Source: Chamaecyparis obtusa (taxonomy: Eukaryota; Streptophyta; Pinopsida; Cupressales; Cupressaceae). Taken from it: a DNA stretch of 64,000 nucleotides. Of the stretch, positions 11,886 through 22,111 are shown piece after piece (the stretch's first letter is position 1; every line of letters begins with the position of its first letter). The notes below the pieces were generated by a model that was not told the origin of the DNA, did no database searches, and worked only from the letters and a program-made list of their open reading frames with translations. Position numbers and translations under genes: made by a program. The DNA is taken from contig BSBK01006023.1 of assembly GCA_027943335.1 (NCBI GenBank), positions 186,001-250,000 on the forward strand, written 5' to 3'.

Positions 11886-13010
11886 TGTTAGGAATGGGAA
11901 CACTGAGAGGGGGGGGGGGGGGGGGGTGAATTAGTGTTCACTGTGCATTTATTTATTTACTTAATCTTTAAACTGAACTTAAATGCTTAAGTACTAAAAT
12001 GAACATCCATATAAACATGAAACATGAAATCAACACATAACACCAATATGGTTATGGGGAAACCCAAATAGGTAAAAACCCTGGTGGGAATTGACACCCA
12101 ATAATATTCTGTACTAGTATTTTGTGATCCTTGTTAGAAGATCCTTAACCCTGTCAGGAGTTGCTTTACAATGCATTAAGTACAGTAGACCTTGTTAAGG
12201 GTCAGACCCTGTTAGGAGTCTTTTACAATAGTCCCTATTAGGGGAGTGGACGCACTATCCTAGAGCTCACTGCTCAAGTGGTGAAGGCTACAACCTTTTG
12301 ATCTTAGACACACACTATATCTACTGGATGAACTGTCACTTTGACACTGCTTGTCAGATTAGTTCCTTTGACGTGCTAATTCTTTGATCTCTTGCAAAGC
12401 TCTAATACATCTTATAGTCTCTTTGCACACTTCTGATCTGCTAATCACAATTCTATATCAACTTCCATGTCATTTACAATGGGCGCATCTCATATTTATA
12501 TGCACATACAAAATAAACAACTAGGTCGGCCCTTAAACCTATTACATACAATGCTTCCAAAATGAATTGGCTCAAGCGTGTTTACAAATAAACATATATA
12601 CATGTCAGCAACCTAATTAAAATAGGCACATAGCCTTTACATCATTAGAATATAACCGCAACTCAAAATGATAACAGTCGGCTACTTACTCTATTCTTCA
12701 CTAGCACACACTGGCTATGTAACTTCAACTGTCTGTATCTTTCTCATACTTGCATATCTAATCATGCGCTCATAGAATAAGCATGAATATAGTCTAACCA
12801 ACTTAACTTCCAGGGTGTACACCATAAATCGGTCGTACACACATGCGCTAATGCTCTGAGCTTCAGGAACTCTGTACACTATCCAGTCTTCAACACTTAG
12901 TCGATTTATGATCTTTACATCAAGTGCCCTGACTCCAAACTTCTATATGACTTTGTTTCCATAATGAAAACACTATATTAAGTCATATACACTAGTATAG
13001 CCAACTATAT
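11886..13010 (-). repeat. 3' LTR of element A
   Basis: Left copy, starting TGTTAGGAATGGG on the plus strand with an 18-base G run at 11909-11926. It loses similarity to the right copy at about 13008, where the LTR head and any polypurine tract appear to have been deleted together with most of ORF2. Confidence 0.8.
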
Positions 13011-13019
13011 TAATGCTAG

Positions 13020-13309
13020 AACTCATATGCCATAGCATAATCCACTATAGGGTGATTATCCCATCACACATACTCATCCAAGAAGGTTTTGTCTGGTTTT
13101 TACATGGTTTCCATGTGCGCCCTTAATCTGTCCAATCCTACCGGTTCTTTCTTATAGTAGATGTATGCCCTAATGTCCTCAACATGCATAATGCCTATAG
13201 GCATGCAGGAGAATGCCTCTTATAGGTCATCTAGTGTAGACTTAAATGGATGCCTCTTAAAAACATATCTTTTCTTCTCTACAACATCAAATACTATGGG
13301 AGTAGCCAT
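13020..13309 (-). pseudogene. Element A ORF2, 5' fragment, unknown function
   Basis: After ORF1 an ATG at 13309 opens MATPIVFDVVEKKRYVFKRH and continues with three nonsense codons (…MHVEDIRAYIYYKKEPVG…) to the point where the LTR begins. It resembles the start of ORF2 of element B (…MNDIRSCYMYKIGEI…), with a shared DIR and tyrosine-rich motif at the same place relative to ORF1. Everything downstream has been deleted. No known domain recognised. Confidence 0.5.
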
Positions 13310-13534
13310 CACTTACTTGTGTATCAATTTTACAAAGGTTTCCAAGAGATTTTGAATCAGCACGATGAACTAGGGTTTTTGCAACCGATCAAATGCACAA
13401 CAAATCACTCGATGAATCAAACTGCAATCATTCTCAATCAACTACTAAGACTCTCTTGCTCTTCAATCGCTCTTAATTTGAATGTAATGAGAGATCTTAT
13501 AACTTATATGTACTTTAAAGTATAATTTCTACCA

Positions 13535-14862
13535 TTAATGCTTGTCACGTAAACCAGGCTATCACTTGGAAATTTCTATCTTTCATTCTGCAAACAATCA
13601 GCTAGTGCACTCTTGTATGAAGATTTCTATAGTCTCCAAAAGCTTAAGTCTAAAGGCACATACTCTGAGAGTGAGTATACCAGCCATGCTGGGGTCTAGA
13701 GCTAAATTAGCTCCCCCTATGACCCTGAGGGCCATTCATCCAGATGTAGAGGGTGTATCCACTATGGAATCATCCAATACATACTCATCAACCTTATCCT
13801 TCTTTTCTTCTAACTAAATCATGCTCGCATTCTCTGAGGCTTTCACAAACTTGACTTCTCCTTCAGGATCTAGTACTGGTTCTTCAGTCTTTTTAGGGCT
13901 TTCTTGACCTTGTGTCCTTGATCTACAGAACCTTGAGATGTGTCTAGCCTTGTTACAAGAGTGACAAATGACTGGAGGCCTTATATTCCTCGGTGCATTG
14001 ACATGAGTCACCATCTTACATTGTTTAGCTGAGTGACCATTAGAGTTATATATCTGACATGTAACATTCTGAGAACTTCTTACATTTGATTGTTTCTAAT
14101 TTCTTTGATTATGAGTCCTATTCTTTTGGCTTGTCTTGCAATTCATAGCTCTATGACCAAATTTGTTGCATGAATAACAATAACCATTGAAAGGTCTTAC
14201 CTCTGTACAGTTCCTTGCTATGTTTCCATGCTTGTTACAAGCATAACAAGTGCGGTCTATAGGCTTGCACTAATTCTTAGGTGGTTCAAAATTATCTTTT
14301 ATTTGATCTTCAATCTTCTTAGTATTAGTAGAGTCTTTTTGTGCATTCATTCTTGCTCATATGTTGTCAATCTAATTTTGTGCTTCATTGTATCCAATGT
14401 AGCTAGTATCTCCTTTAGCTCTTCTTGCATACAACTTAGATTCTATTAAATCAAAGCTGGTGTGTAATTTATCAATGTGATTCTTAGCCACTTTCAATTC
14501 AGATTCCAAGCTTTCCTTGTTTTTTCTTAGTTCTAAGATTTTGATGTTTGCTTGCCTCAATTCTCATTCATTTGAAGGTTCTCTTTGACCTATTCATCAT
14601 AGACTTCCTGATTGTTAGTCTGCTTATCATCAAATTCTTCAAGTTGTTCTTTTAAGGATTTATTTTCTTCCTTTAGCTTCTTGACCATTGTCCCTAGATC
14701 ACTGGTAGAGCATTCTTTCAAATCTTTGCTTAGCCTTTTGATGACTAATTGAGCATCACTGAGTTTCTCCTTTAGTTCTTCAGTTTCCCTTTCAGATTTG
14801 TCTAGGTCTTCAAGAGCAGCTTCCAGATTTCTTTTCAGATGTTTCATTATTGTTTTGTCCAT
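13535..14862 (-). pseudogene. Element A ORF1: coiled coil plus four zinc knuckles (Gag-like)
   Basis: The ATG at 14862 opens a heptad-rich helical segment (LEAALEDLDKSERETEELKEKL…) that continues, after a one-base frame change near 14580, as another helical stretch (ILELRKNKESLESELKVAK). From about 14250 four zinc-knuckle units follow: CYACNKHGNIARNC, CYSCNKFGHRAMNC, one with the second Cys lost (CQIYNSNGHSAKQC) and one with Gly-His read Arg-His (CHSCNKARHISRFC). The frame ends at TAA 13537-13535. Zinc knuckles indicate nucleic-acid binding, as in Gag nucleocapsid. The usual Copia Gag (UBN2) fold is not recognisable; a long coiled coil takes its place. Several TAG/TAA codons and one frameshift inactivate it. 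Confidence 0.7.
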
Positions 14863-14897
14863 GATCTCCTCAAGTGGTTAAACTTCTTTGCTGAGGA

Positions 14898-14915
14898 CCA
14901 GAGCTCTAATACCAA
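14898..14915 (-). other. Primer-binding site of element A, Met type
   Basis: The minus strand reads TTGGTATTAGAGCTCTGG immediately after the 5' LTR, a variant of TGGTATCAGAGC. It fixes the transcription direction as minus. Confidence 0.75.
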
Positions 14916-14916
14916 T

Positions 14917-16047
14917 TTTTAGGAATGGGAACACTGAGAGGGGGGGGGGGGGGGGGGGGTGAATTAGTGTTCATTGTATATTTATCTTTTTACTTAATCT
15001 TTAAACTGAACTTAAATTCTTAAGTACTGAAATGAACATCCATATAAATATGAAACATGCAATCAACACATAAAACCAATATGGTTACGGGGAAACCCAA
15101 ATAGGTAAAAACCCCGGTGGGAATTGACACCCACTAATATTTTGTACTAGTGTTTTGTGATCCTTGTTAGAAGATCCTTAACCCTGTTAGGAGTTTCTTT
15201 ACAATGTATTAAGTATAGTAGACCTTGTTAAGGGTCAGACCCTGTTAGGAGTCTTTTACAATAGTCCTTATTCAGGGAGTGGATGCATTGTCCTAGAGAT
15301 CATTGCTTAAGTGGTGAAGGCTAAAATCTTCTGATCTCAGATATACATTATATCTGCTGGTTGAACTGTCACTGTGACACTGCTTGTCAGATGAGTTCCT
15401 TTGATGCGCTGATACTTTGACCTCTTGAAAATCTCTAATACATCTTATAGTCTCTTTTCACACTTCTACTCTACTAATCACAACTCTATATCAACTTCCA
15501 TGTCATTTACAATGGGCACATCTCATATTTATATGCGCATACAAAATAAATGACTAGGTCGACCCTTAAACCTATTACATACAATGCTTATAAAATGAAT
15601 TGGCTCAAGCATGTTTAAAAACAAAAATGTATACATGTTAGAAACCTAATTACAATAGGTGCATATACTTTACATCATTAAAATATAACCGCAACTCAAA
15701 ATGATAACAGTCGGCTACTTACTCTGTTCTTCACAGGCACACACTAGCTGTGTAACTTCAACTATCTGTATCTTTCTCATACTTTCATATTTGATCATGC
15801 ACTCATAGACTAAGCATGAATATAGTCTAACCAACTTAAATTCTAGGGCACACACCATAACTCGATCGTACACATGTGCACTAATGCTCTAAGCTTCAGG
15901 AACTCTGTACACTGTCCAATCTTCAACACTTAGCTGATTTATGATCTTTACATCAAGTGCGCTGACTCCAAACTTCAATATGACTTTGTTGCCATAATGA
16001 AAACACTATATTAAGTTATATACACCAATATAGCCAACTTTCCAACA
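14917..16047 (-). repeat. 5' LTR of element A
   Basis: Right copy, with a 20-base G run at 14940-14959. Its outer terminus is intact (minus-strand TGTTGGAAAG at 16047). The inner TG..CA end has mutated (TTTTAGG instead of TGTTAGG). Confidence 0.8.
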
Positions 16048-16048
16048 T

Positions 16049-16073
16049 GGGTATGTGCAGGATCATGGTATAC
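16049..16073 (+). repeat. Left terminal inverted repeat (resumed part)
   Basis: GGGTATGTGCAGGATCATGG plus TATAC. It is the inverse of 22083-22107 with one mismatch near the inner end. It directly abuts the right end of the LTR element (16047), and its first bases double as that element's target duplication. Confidence 0.8.
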
Positions 16074-17170
16074 CAAACTATGGCCTTAAGTGGCAATGAA
16101 AAATAAAAAAATCAGGGTTAGTCAACTTGACGTAAAAAGTTGAACATCTTATAAACCTTATGTAAAAAAGTTGTAAGAATAGAATCTATAGGAAATTGAA
16201 TGTAGTTTCTAAACTACTAGCCCTTGTCTAGAAAAAAATTAATCTAATTGTTCAAAATTTTAGATTTCAATGCAGTAGTATGAAAATTTTAGGGAAAAGA
16301 TAAAAAGTACATATATGTCTGACCACCTTAATCACAATCAAATGATGATATATTTTCCCAAGATTCTAGATATAAGTAGTAGAATCATGCCCAGATTTGA
16401 AGCATATTTTTGTGTAATTTTTCCAGAATAAATAATTAATTATGAATTTTCTGCTACAACTTATTCAAAATAAAAAAAACTCTCATGTATGACCACCTTA
16501 ACTAATTCTAAACTTTACAAAATTGAAAACCTTTTTTTTCTTATAGTAGGCGAAGCATAGAATGTGACACATGTTTTAGATTTAAAAAAAGTTAAACGGT
16601 TTGAAAGTTATAGTTGTTTTTCAATTAGTATGTCAATTATGAATTTAAAGATAACTCAATAAAAAAATAAGTAATAATTACTTAGTGAACTCAAAATTTG
16701 ACAACAATTATATTGATGGAAAGCTGATAGTGTCTTTAAGAAACCCTTTTTGTTTCATCAATTTCAGGTGAAAAAAAGTCGTCAGCTACATGGTTGAAGT
16801 CTCGAGATCAAAACAAATCTACTGAACATGCCTAATGGGTTGACCATTCACGTTTGGCATTACCCGAGGTAAATACCAAGCCTAATCAGATATCCTAATA
16901 AATCAGATATCTAAAATCTCCTACCCAATTCAAAATTTCAATTTGACTACTTTTTTCAATTTTAAGTTACATATTATAATTTTTTTTAAATGTTAATATT
17001 AAATGTGTTGATTTATTTTTTCAATTTTAAGTTATATATTACAATTTTTTTCAATATTAATATAAAATGATAATAGGATAGCATTAGTATTATATAAATT
17101 TTTATGTTAGTATTGTATTATATTATTATTTATTAAAATATTTATATCATATGTTCAATAATACCTAAGA

Positions 17171-17234
<64 letters not shown>
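17171..17234. repeat. Compound microsatellite (GT)n(GA)n
   Basis: About 19 bases of GT repeats followed by about 45 of GA repeats, inside the DNA transposon about 270 bp upstream of the transposase-like start codon. Confidence 0.95.
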
Positions 17235-17237
<3 letters not shown>

Positions 17238-17262
17238 CGGCAAAAGTTGACAGTAGATTTTT

Positions 17263-17322
17263 GATATCCGATAATATCAGATATCTGATAATTTTGGATA
17301 TCGGATATTTTTAGATATCTGA
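17263..17322. repeat. Cluster of GATATC-centred palindromes
   Basis: Nested palindromes: TATCAGATATCTGATA (17275-17290) is a perfect 16-bp palindrome, flanked by GATATCCGA (17263) and a facing TCGGATAT (about 17301-17308), then AGATATCTGA (17313). Related ATCAGATATC copies occur at 16885 and 16901. The position just upstream of the transposase-like gene suggests protein-binding sites or a subterminal repeat; function not shown. Confidence 0.6.
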
Positions 17323-17504
17323 TTTTTTTTACTGGCATTGAAAAGTAAAAAGTTTATTCTCTGGGTCCCTTAGCCTGAGAAGCACATTTTTCTATAGAGA
17401 ATCATGGGATTGCAGTTGTAGAAGACAAAAATCCACTTTTCCCCCCTTCTTGGTTGGAATTTATCTATTACCAAAGGTTTTTGCATCACCTTTTTGGTCT
17501 CACT

Positions 17505-19618
17505 ATGGGGAGTAGTAGTCGTCAAAAGCATAAACAGAAGAGGAAACTCACAAATGAAGAGATTGTAGTGTATAGAGAAATGGATAGGGTTTCCCATCAT
17601 AACAAGAGACAAGGTATGTTAAATATTAATGAAGATGTGGGCATAGGCCCACCCTTAAATGTGGTTTCAAGTGAAGAAGAACATGAATCTGAAATGATTT
17701 ATGACAATAATATTGAAAATGAGAATGTAGGGATTGAAGTGAAAATGTAGGTTTTGAAAATGAACATGTAGATGTGGACAATGGAAGTGTGGACATTGAC
17801 AATGACAATCCACCGATTGAATATGAAGGAATTGACAATGATAATGGTACACAAGAACCAAATCAACATAGCACATCTCTAAATTATATGAGCAATGAAG
17901 TCCCTTGGGAGGAATAAAGAAAAAATTCAAAATTGAGACCTTCAAGAACAAATAAATGGTTACTTGAAATTGATGAGAACATAATCAAAAATTTTGATGG
18001 CAAGAGATCAGAAAGAACCGTTCGGTTGTGGGTTTCAAAAATTTTTGATCAATTTTTTAGCCACAAGACATTGGTTGAGCAATGTCAAATGTTTATGCAA
18101 TTGTTAAAGATGCAGAAAATGAGATGTATACTAGTCAAATTGAAGATTAGTGTGAACAAGAAATATGAGAGGAATGCTATTATTGTGAGAAATTTTTTTA
18201 GTTCTATCAATTCCATTGGGAAGAATACCAAGGAACAAGATAAGAGAGCTGCTAGGAGGGTTATTACAACCTCCTTAGTAAGTCATCATTTGAGAAAGGC
18301 TCATTTGATGAGACAAACTTGTGTTGACTTGAACCTAAATCGTAAAACTTTGGATAGAGCACTTGCAAGAAGAGAAAGACTTGATGATCCTCTTCAACAT
18401 GATACACAGGCTTATGGTGGGAGACTTTCACATTGTGATAAGAAGCTTACCGATGGTGTGAAGGATCAAATTCAACTATTTTGGCCATCTAACTCAAGAG
18501 TGTCACCAAATGTGAAGGATGTCTTGAAGTTGAGAATTGGCATTCGAGACCACACCCCACATCCCAAACATTATTTGGAGGTGAGTCAAATAATGTTGTT
18601 CAAAACATTTTGTGAGACACATCCAACATTTCAAATATTACAAAGAGCTTTTGAAGCCCTCAAGCCTTTTTTTTGTGTGCCTCTTAAGATTCAAAATACT
18701 TGTTACAAATATCATGTGGAGTATTAAATGCACCGTGAACTGTTATGATCCCTTCATTCTATTTTGCATACTAGTGAAATGTTGGAGGAGTGTGGTGCAA
18801 GTGCTCTTCCAAAATCATCAAGAGACTTTCTAGATCATTTTTTATGTCCTAGAGATGATGGATGTTTATTTTATAGAAAAGATTTCTTAAATGACAAGTG
18901 CTCAGAGTGTGTTGGCCTAGTGAAGTTTGTTGAATGTTTTCATGAGGGCTGTGAATACAATTTTGGAAAGATAATTATCCACAAAAAGGTATATGAAACC
19001 ATTAAATATACATTGAAAAGTGGAGGTGAAGGCTCTAGATGTGAGTTGGTTACAAAAGTATGCAATGTAGCTGATTTTATTTTAGATTTCAGGAAGAATC
19101 TTTTTTACAAGTATGCAAGGCACAGTCATAGGTCTTAGTGGTTGGATCAACAATTCAGGATGTGTAAGGACACTTTCCCAATTGGCACTATTATATCAGT
19201 TGTTGACTTTTCAGAGAACTATACATTGCAGCCCCAAAATGAGTTGTAAGCTCAATATTACAATTCTATTTAGGTTGCTATTTTTGTGCACATAACATAT
19301 AAACATTCCCTTGATAGTACAGAAGATGATCAAAAGATAATCAAAGAGTACCATTCTTATATGAGTGATGATACATCTCACTCTCATGAGTATGTCCAAC
19401 ATTGCTTTGACAATTATTTTGAGTGGGTGTGGGAAAATAATATTGCTATGGATAGATATCTCATCTGGTCAGGTAACTGCACAGGTCAATTAAAAAATGC
19501 TCGTATATTTTATTGGTTATGTAGAATGCATGTAGAGAGAGGTATACCTCATATTTGGAGTTTTTTTGAGGCCGGTCATGGAAAAGGGGAGCATGATGGA
19601 GTAGGTGCATACACATGA
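17505..19618 (+). pseudogene. Transposase-like DDE protein, decayed
   Basis: The ATG at 17505 starts a basic N-terminus (MGSSSRQKHKQKRKLTNEE), then an acidic Asn-rich stretch. A frameshift lies near 17745. A TAA near 17917 follows, and from 17933 to 19618 one frame holds apart from nonsense codons (TAA 18725, a TGA near 18746, TAG 19136, TAA 19247, TAG 19271). Features in order: a helical region with RKTLDRALARRERL; a Cys-rich segment (CSECVGLVKF…CFHEGCEY, about 18900-18955); TFPIGTIISVVDFSENYT with a probable catalytic Asp at 19205; the segment around SHEYVQHCFDNYFEWV; then WSGNCTGQLKN (19466-19498) and FFEAGHGKGEHDGVG. I recall this arrangement (DF.ENY, SDG..QYKN, HGKG..DG) from an uncharacterised transposase-like family in plants and animals. 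Here the second Asp of SDG is gone (Ser-Gly-Asn). The C-terminus is cut at a CATACACATGAATT repeat (19607, 19645). Confidence 0.68.
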
Positions 19619-19942
19619 ATTCACTTAAGTCATGCACGTAGCCCATACACATGAATTTAGGTTGTGAAGAATGTACTTGAATATACATGAATATAGTTAA
19701 GGCATAAATCGTACACATGATTACATACACACAAGCATATTTACATACTAACAATGAATAAATTAACACATAATTAAAAAATTAGATTGAATATAAAGTT
19801 TCATATATATCAAAATGAACAATAATTCTGTTCATATTTACAAAATCAACATATCTAGATAAAATGTGGCATATGCCATCTCAAAATGTGTCATATGACA
19901 TCTCAAAATAAGAAGTTCAACTACAAATATTTCTAGGACATC

Positions 19943-22103
19943 CTATTTTACTAGTGGATCATGAAAATGTAACCTCTTTGAAGTACTCTTTGGCTCTGAT
20001 GGATCCTACATTCAAACACAAAAGTGAAACCCCAAGTTAGATTACTTAATTTATATGGTTTCTACAAATAAAAAATAAAAATTCAAAATCATAGTCAACA
20101 ATAATAAATAAAATTTAAACTAAAATTGAACTCTCATGTACCTCGCCTCTCTGTCTCCTCACACAGATAGGAGACCTAATATATGTCCTTGGTAGTGAAG
20201 GAACAATGCCACCGATGTTGACTCCGACTTGTATATGTTTGTGAACATGAGATTGATCTACAAGTTATACTATTTAATGTTAAATCCTTGGTTGCAAATA
20301 TATGTTTACAAAATAAAAAAAGTAACATTAAAACTTACCTATGTTGAACTTTCTTCAGGAAATGTCGGTCGAGTCATCAGCGATACAAACCATTGGCATT
20401 CTACCTCCCTCAAACTAGGGGTGACCTACAAAAGTCAAACAGATACTTCATACAATCATGACTTGATCATATTATATATACTTGATAGTAAAATACACAC
20501 AAATAACTTTAGAAATATATGTACCATGGGGCTATCACTGTGAATTGAGATGAATGTGACTCTATCATGGCAAAAGGGTCTTAGGACATCATCAAACACC
20601 ACCCTTTGTCAAATAAACCATGTAAATTAAAAATGAGTACGCACAACTGATAAGTATACATGTATGCATAAACATACTAATTATTTAATTACATTCCCCT
20701 TGTCAACACCTAACACCTGAACCCCCTCACATTGCCCCCCGTGGCAACTGGTGAGACCTGCATCAATATGTAATAAGATGATCATAAAAATTAGAAAACA
20801 CATGTACATATACTATTATAAGAATTTAAGGAAACCAATGAGTACATTAAAACATATGTACCATGGAAGTGTCAAGGCCAAATGATATGGCCTAAAGTGT
20901 GGACCCATCCATCTATGCCATCTCCTCCTCTGTCATCAACTGAACATAAATGTAACACATAAAAAAACATAAGTGGGAAATCATTATAAGAAAATTTTAC
21001 TAAAAATACAAATGTTTAAAATTAAATACAATGTAAAAAGTGAACTGTTTATCCTTACCGTAATAGTAGGAGTCCATGGCTCTCTATGCCCCTGATGCAC
21101 ATCTTCATGAGGTGATTCAATGCTTGTAGTGTGCTGTCTAGTATCATCCACCTTGAAGATGTATTTATATGCATCATTATCATTCAGGGGACCTAAGCAC
21201 AAATTCTTGTACATAATGCAAGTGTGGGGCACACAATCATGTGAGCTCATAGAGGATGTGGAAGGGCCAAAAGCATCATGGTGAGGAGGCAAAAATGCCA
21301 CACTCTGCATAACCAACAGATCACTCAAGGTGTGAATGGCTCAAATTATTTTTGAGCTAGCCTTAGCAATCATATCAGGATGCTGCACTATACGAGGTGG
21401 TGAAATCTCGAGAGGGGGGACATATGTGCAGGATTTCACCCAGTGTGCCCATGGCCTATCCTGAGGAGCACCTAAGCCTACACCCTGGTTCCGTCTCATA
21501 CTCCAATAATTTACCTTGTGACCGAGCACAAATTTAGCATACAATTTTTTAATGAAATAAAATGGGACATCCAAATTACTGTAAGGTGGTCTATCAAAAA
21601 CCATCCACCAGTGGTCCCAAAATTTGTCATGTATTGCATCATTTGTGCACCATTTAATTGAAAACTTTGGGTTTTTTAGGGTCCACTTTTAAATTGGTTT
21701 TGGGATCCACAATAATATTACATATGTCATCTTTCGTTATGTTTAGGTTCATAACTTGAACATAGTCAAGCCCATCATCAAATTGGGTGTGCATGGAATC
21801 ACGCCAAAGAAATGCAACATTATGTTGCTTTGTAAGTTTCTCCATGTTTTCAATAATGGAGTTCAATGTGAAAAACATGGGGCGCAATGTGGGGATATTG
21901 GCATATGTGGTCTAATATCCTCTAAGCTGATTTAGATTGTCTCCTATGAGATCCTCTAAATGGCTAGGGTTTGAGATTGGTTTGTCTTCTGAAAGTGGGG
22001 GATTGTTTGGAGGTGGTTCTGGATTATTTGCCCAATCTTTTGGATGAGTGAAAAGTTTATTTTTTCGCATCACCACTTTTTTGCATACCATGATCCTGCA
22101 CAT
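19943..22103 (-). pseudogene. Second transposon gene: seven exons, unknown protein
   Basis: Convergent with the transposase-like gene. Exon 1 runs from the ATG at 22103 (or a better-placed ATG at 22070) to the donor at 21058. It has one stop (21914-21912), a one-base slip near 21690 and a TGA near 21342, and includes FTHPKDWANNPEPPPNNPP, KWCTNDAIHDKFWDHWWMVF and VNYWSMRRNQGVGLGAPQD. Exons 2-7 are 20939-20862, 20757-20717, 20603-20525, 20425-20339, 20227-20142 and 20005-19943. All introns start GT and end AG and are 99-136 bp. Phases agree from exon 1 through exon 5. Exon 4 reads VVFDDVLRPFCHDRVTFISI with no stop. Exon 5 ends in TAG where CAG would fit. Exon 6 needs one base slip (…GGIVPSLPRTYIRSPICVRR). 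Exon 7 ends KSTSKRLHFHDPLVK and TAG (19945). No domain recognised; the PKSTSKR stretch could be a nuclear signal. Confidence 0.62.
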
Positions 22104-22107
22104 ACCC
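22083..22107 (-). repeat. Right terminal inverted repeat
   Basis: The reverse complement reads GGGTATGTGCAGGATCATGG plus TATGC. The ATG at 22103-22101 inside the repeat is in frame with the minus-strand gene that follows. Confidence 0.8.
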
Positions 22108-22111
22108 TTAT
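22108..22111. repeat. Target-site duplication TTAT, right copy
   Basis: TTAT immediately outside the right terminal inverted repeat, matching 11878-11881. Confidence 0.55.

Larger units (their letters stand above)
11886..16047 (-). mobile_element. Pol-less LTR retrotransposon A, minus strand
   Basis: Two LTR copies (11886-13010 and 14917-16047, about 1.13 kb) are alignable over their whole length. On the minus strand the LTR begins TGTTGGAAAGTTGGC and ends CCCATTCCTAACA. A Met-type primer site lies just inside the right LTR. The interior of only 1.9 kb encodes a coiled-coil plus zinc-knuckle ORF1 and the head of an ORF2; no protease, integrase, reverse transcriptase or RNase H is present. 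Flanking five-mers TGGTT (11881-11885) and TGGGT (16048-16052) look like a target duplication with one substitution. The element landed in the terminal inverted repeat of the DNA transposon. It shares its architecture with element B at 47318-55414. Confidence 0.72.
11882..22107. mobile_element. DNA transposon, two genes, split at its left end by an LTR element
   Basis: The right end, read on the minus strand from 22107, is GGGTATGTGCAGGATCATGG followed by TAT. The same sequence reads on the plus strand from 16049. The left terminus is displaced: the first bases of the repeat (GGTT, from GGGT) lie at 11882-11885, and the rest resumes at 16049 because a 4.16-kb LTR element sits between, flanked by TGGTT/TGGGT. 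With that insertion removed, the transposon is about 6.06 kb and is flanked by TTAT on both sides (11878-11881 and 22108-22111). Inside are a plus-strand transposase-like pseudogene and a convergent minus-strand multi-exon gene. A 4-bp duplication and a DDE-like protein would fit the Sola group among described superfamilies, but I cannot confirm this; it may be another group. Confidence 0.72.
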
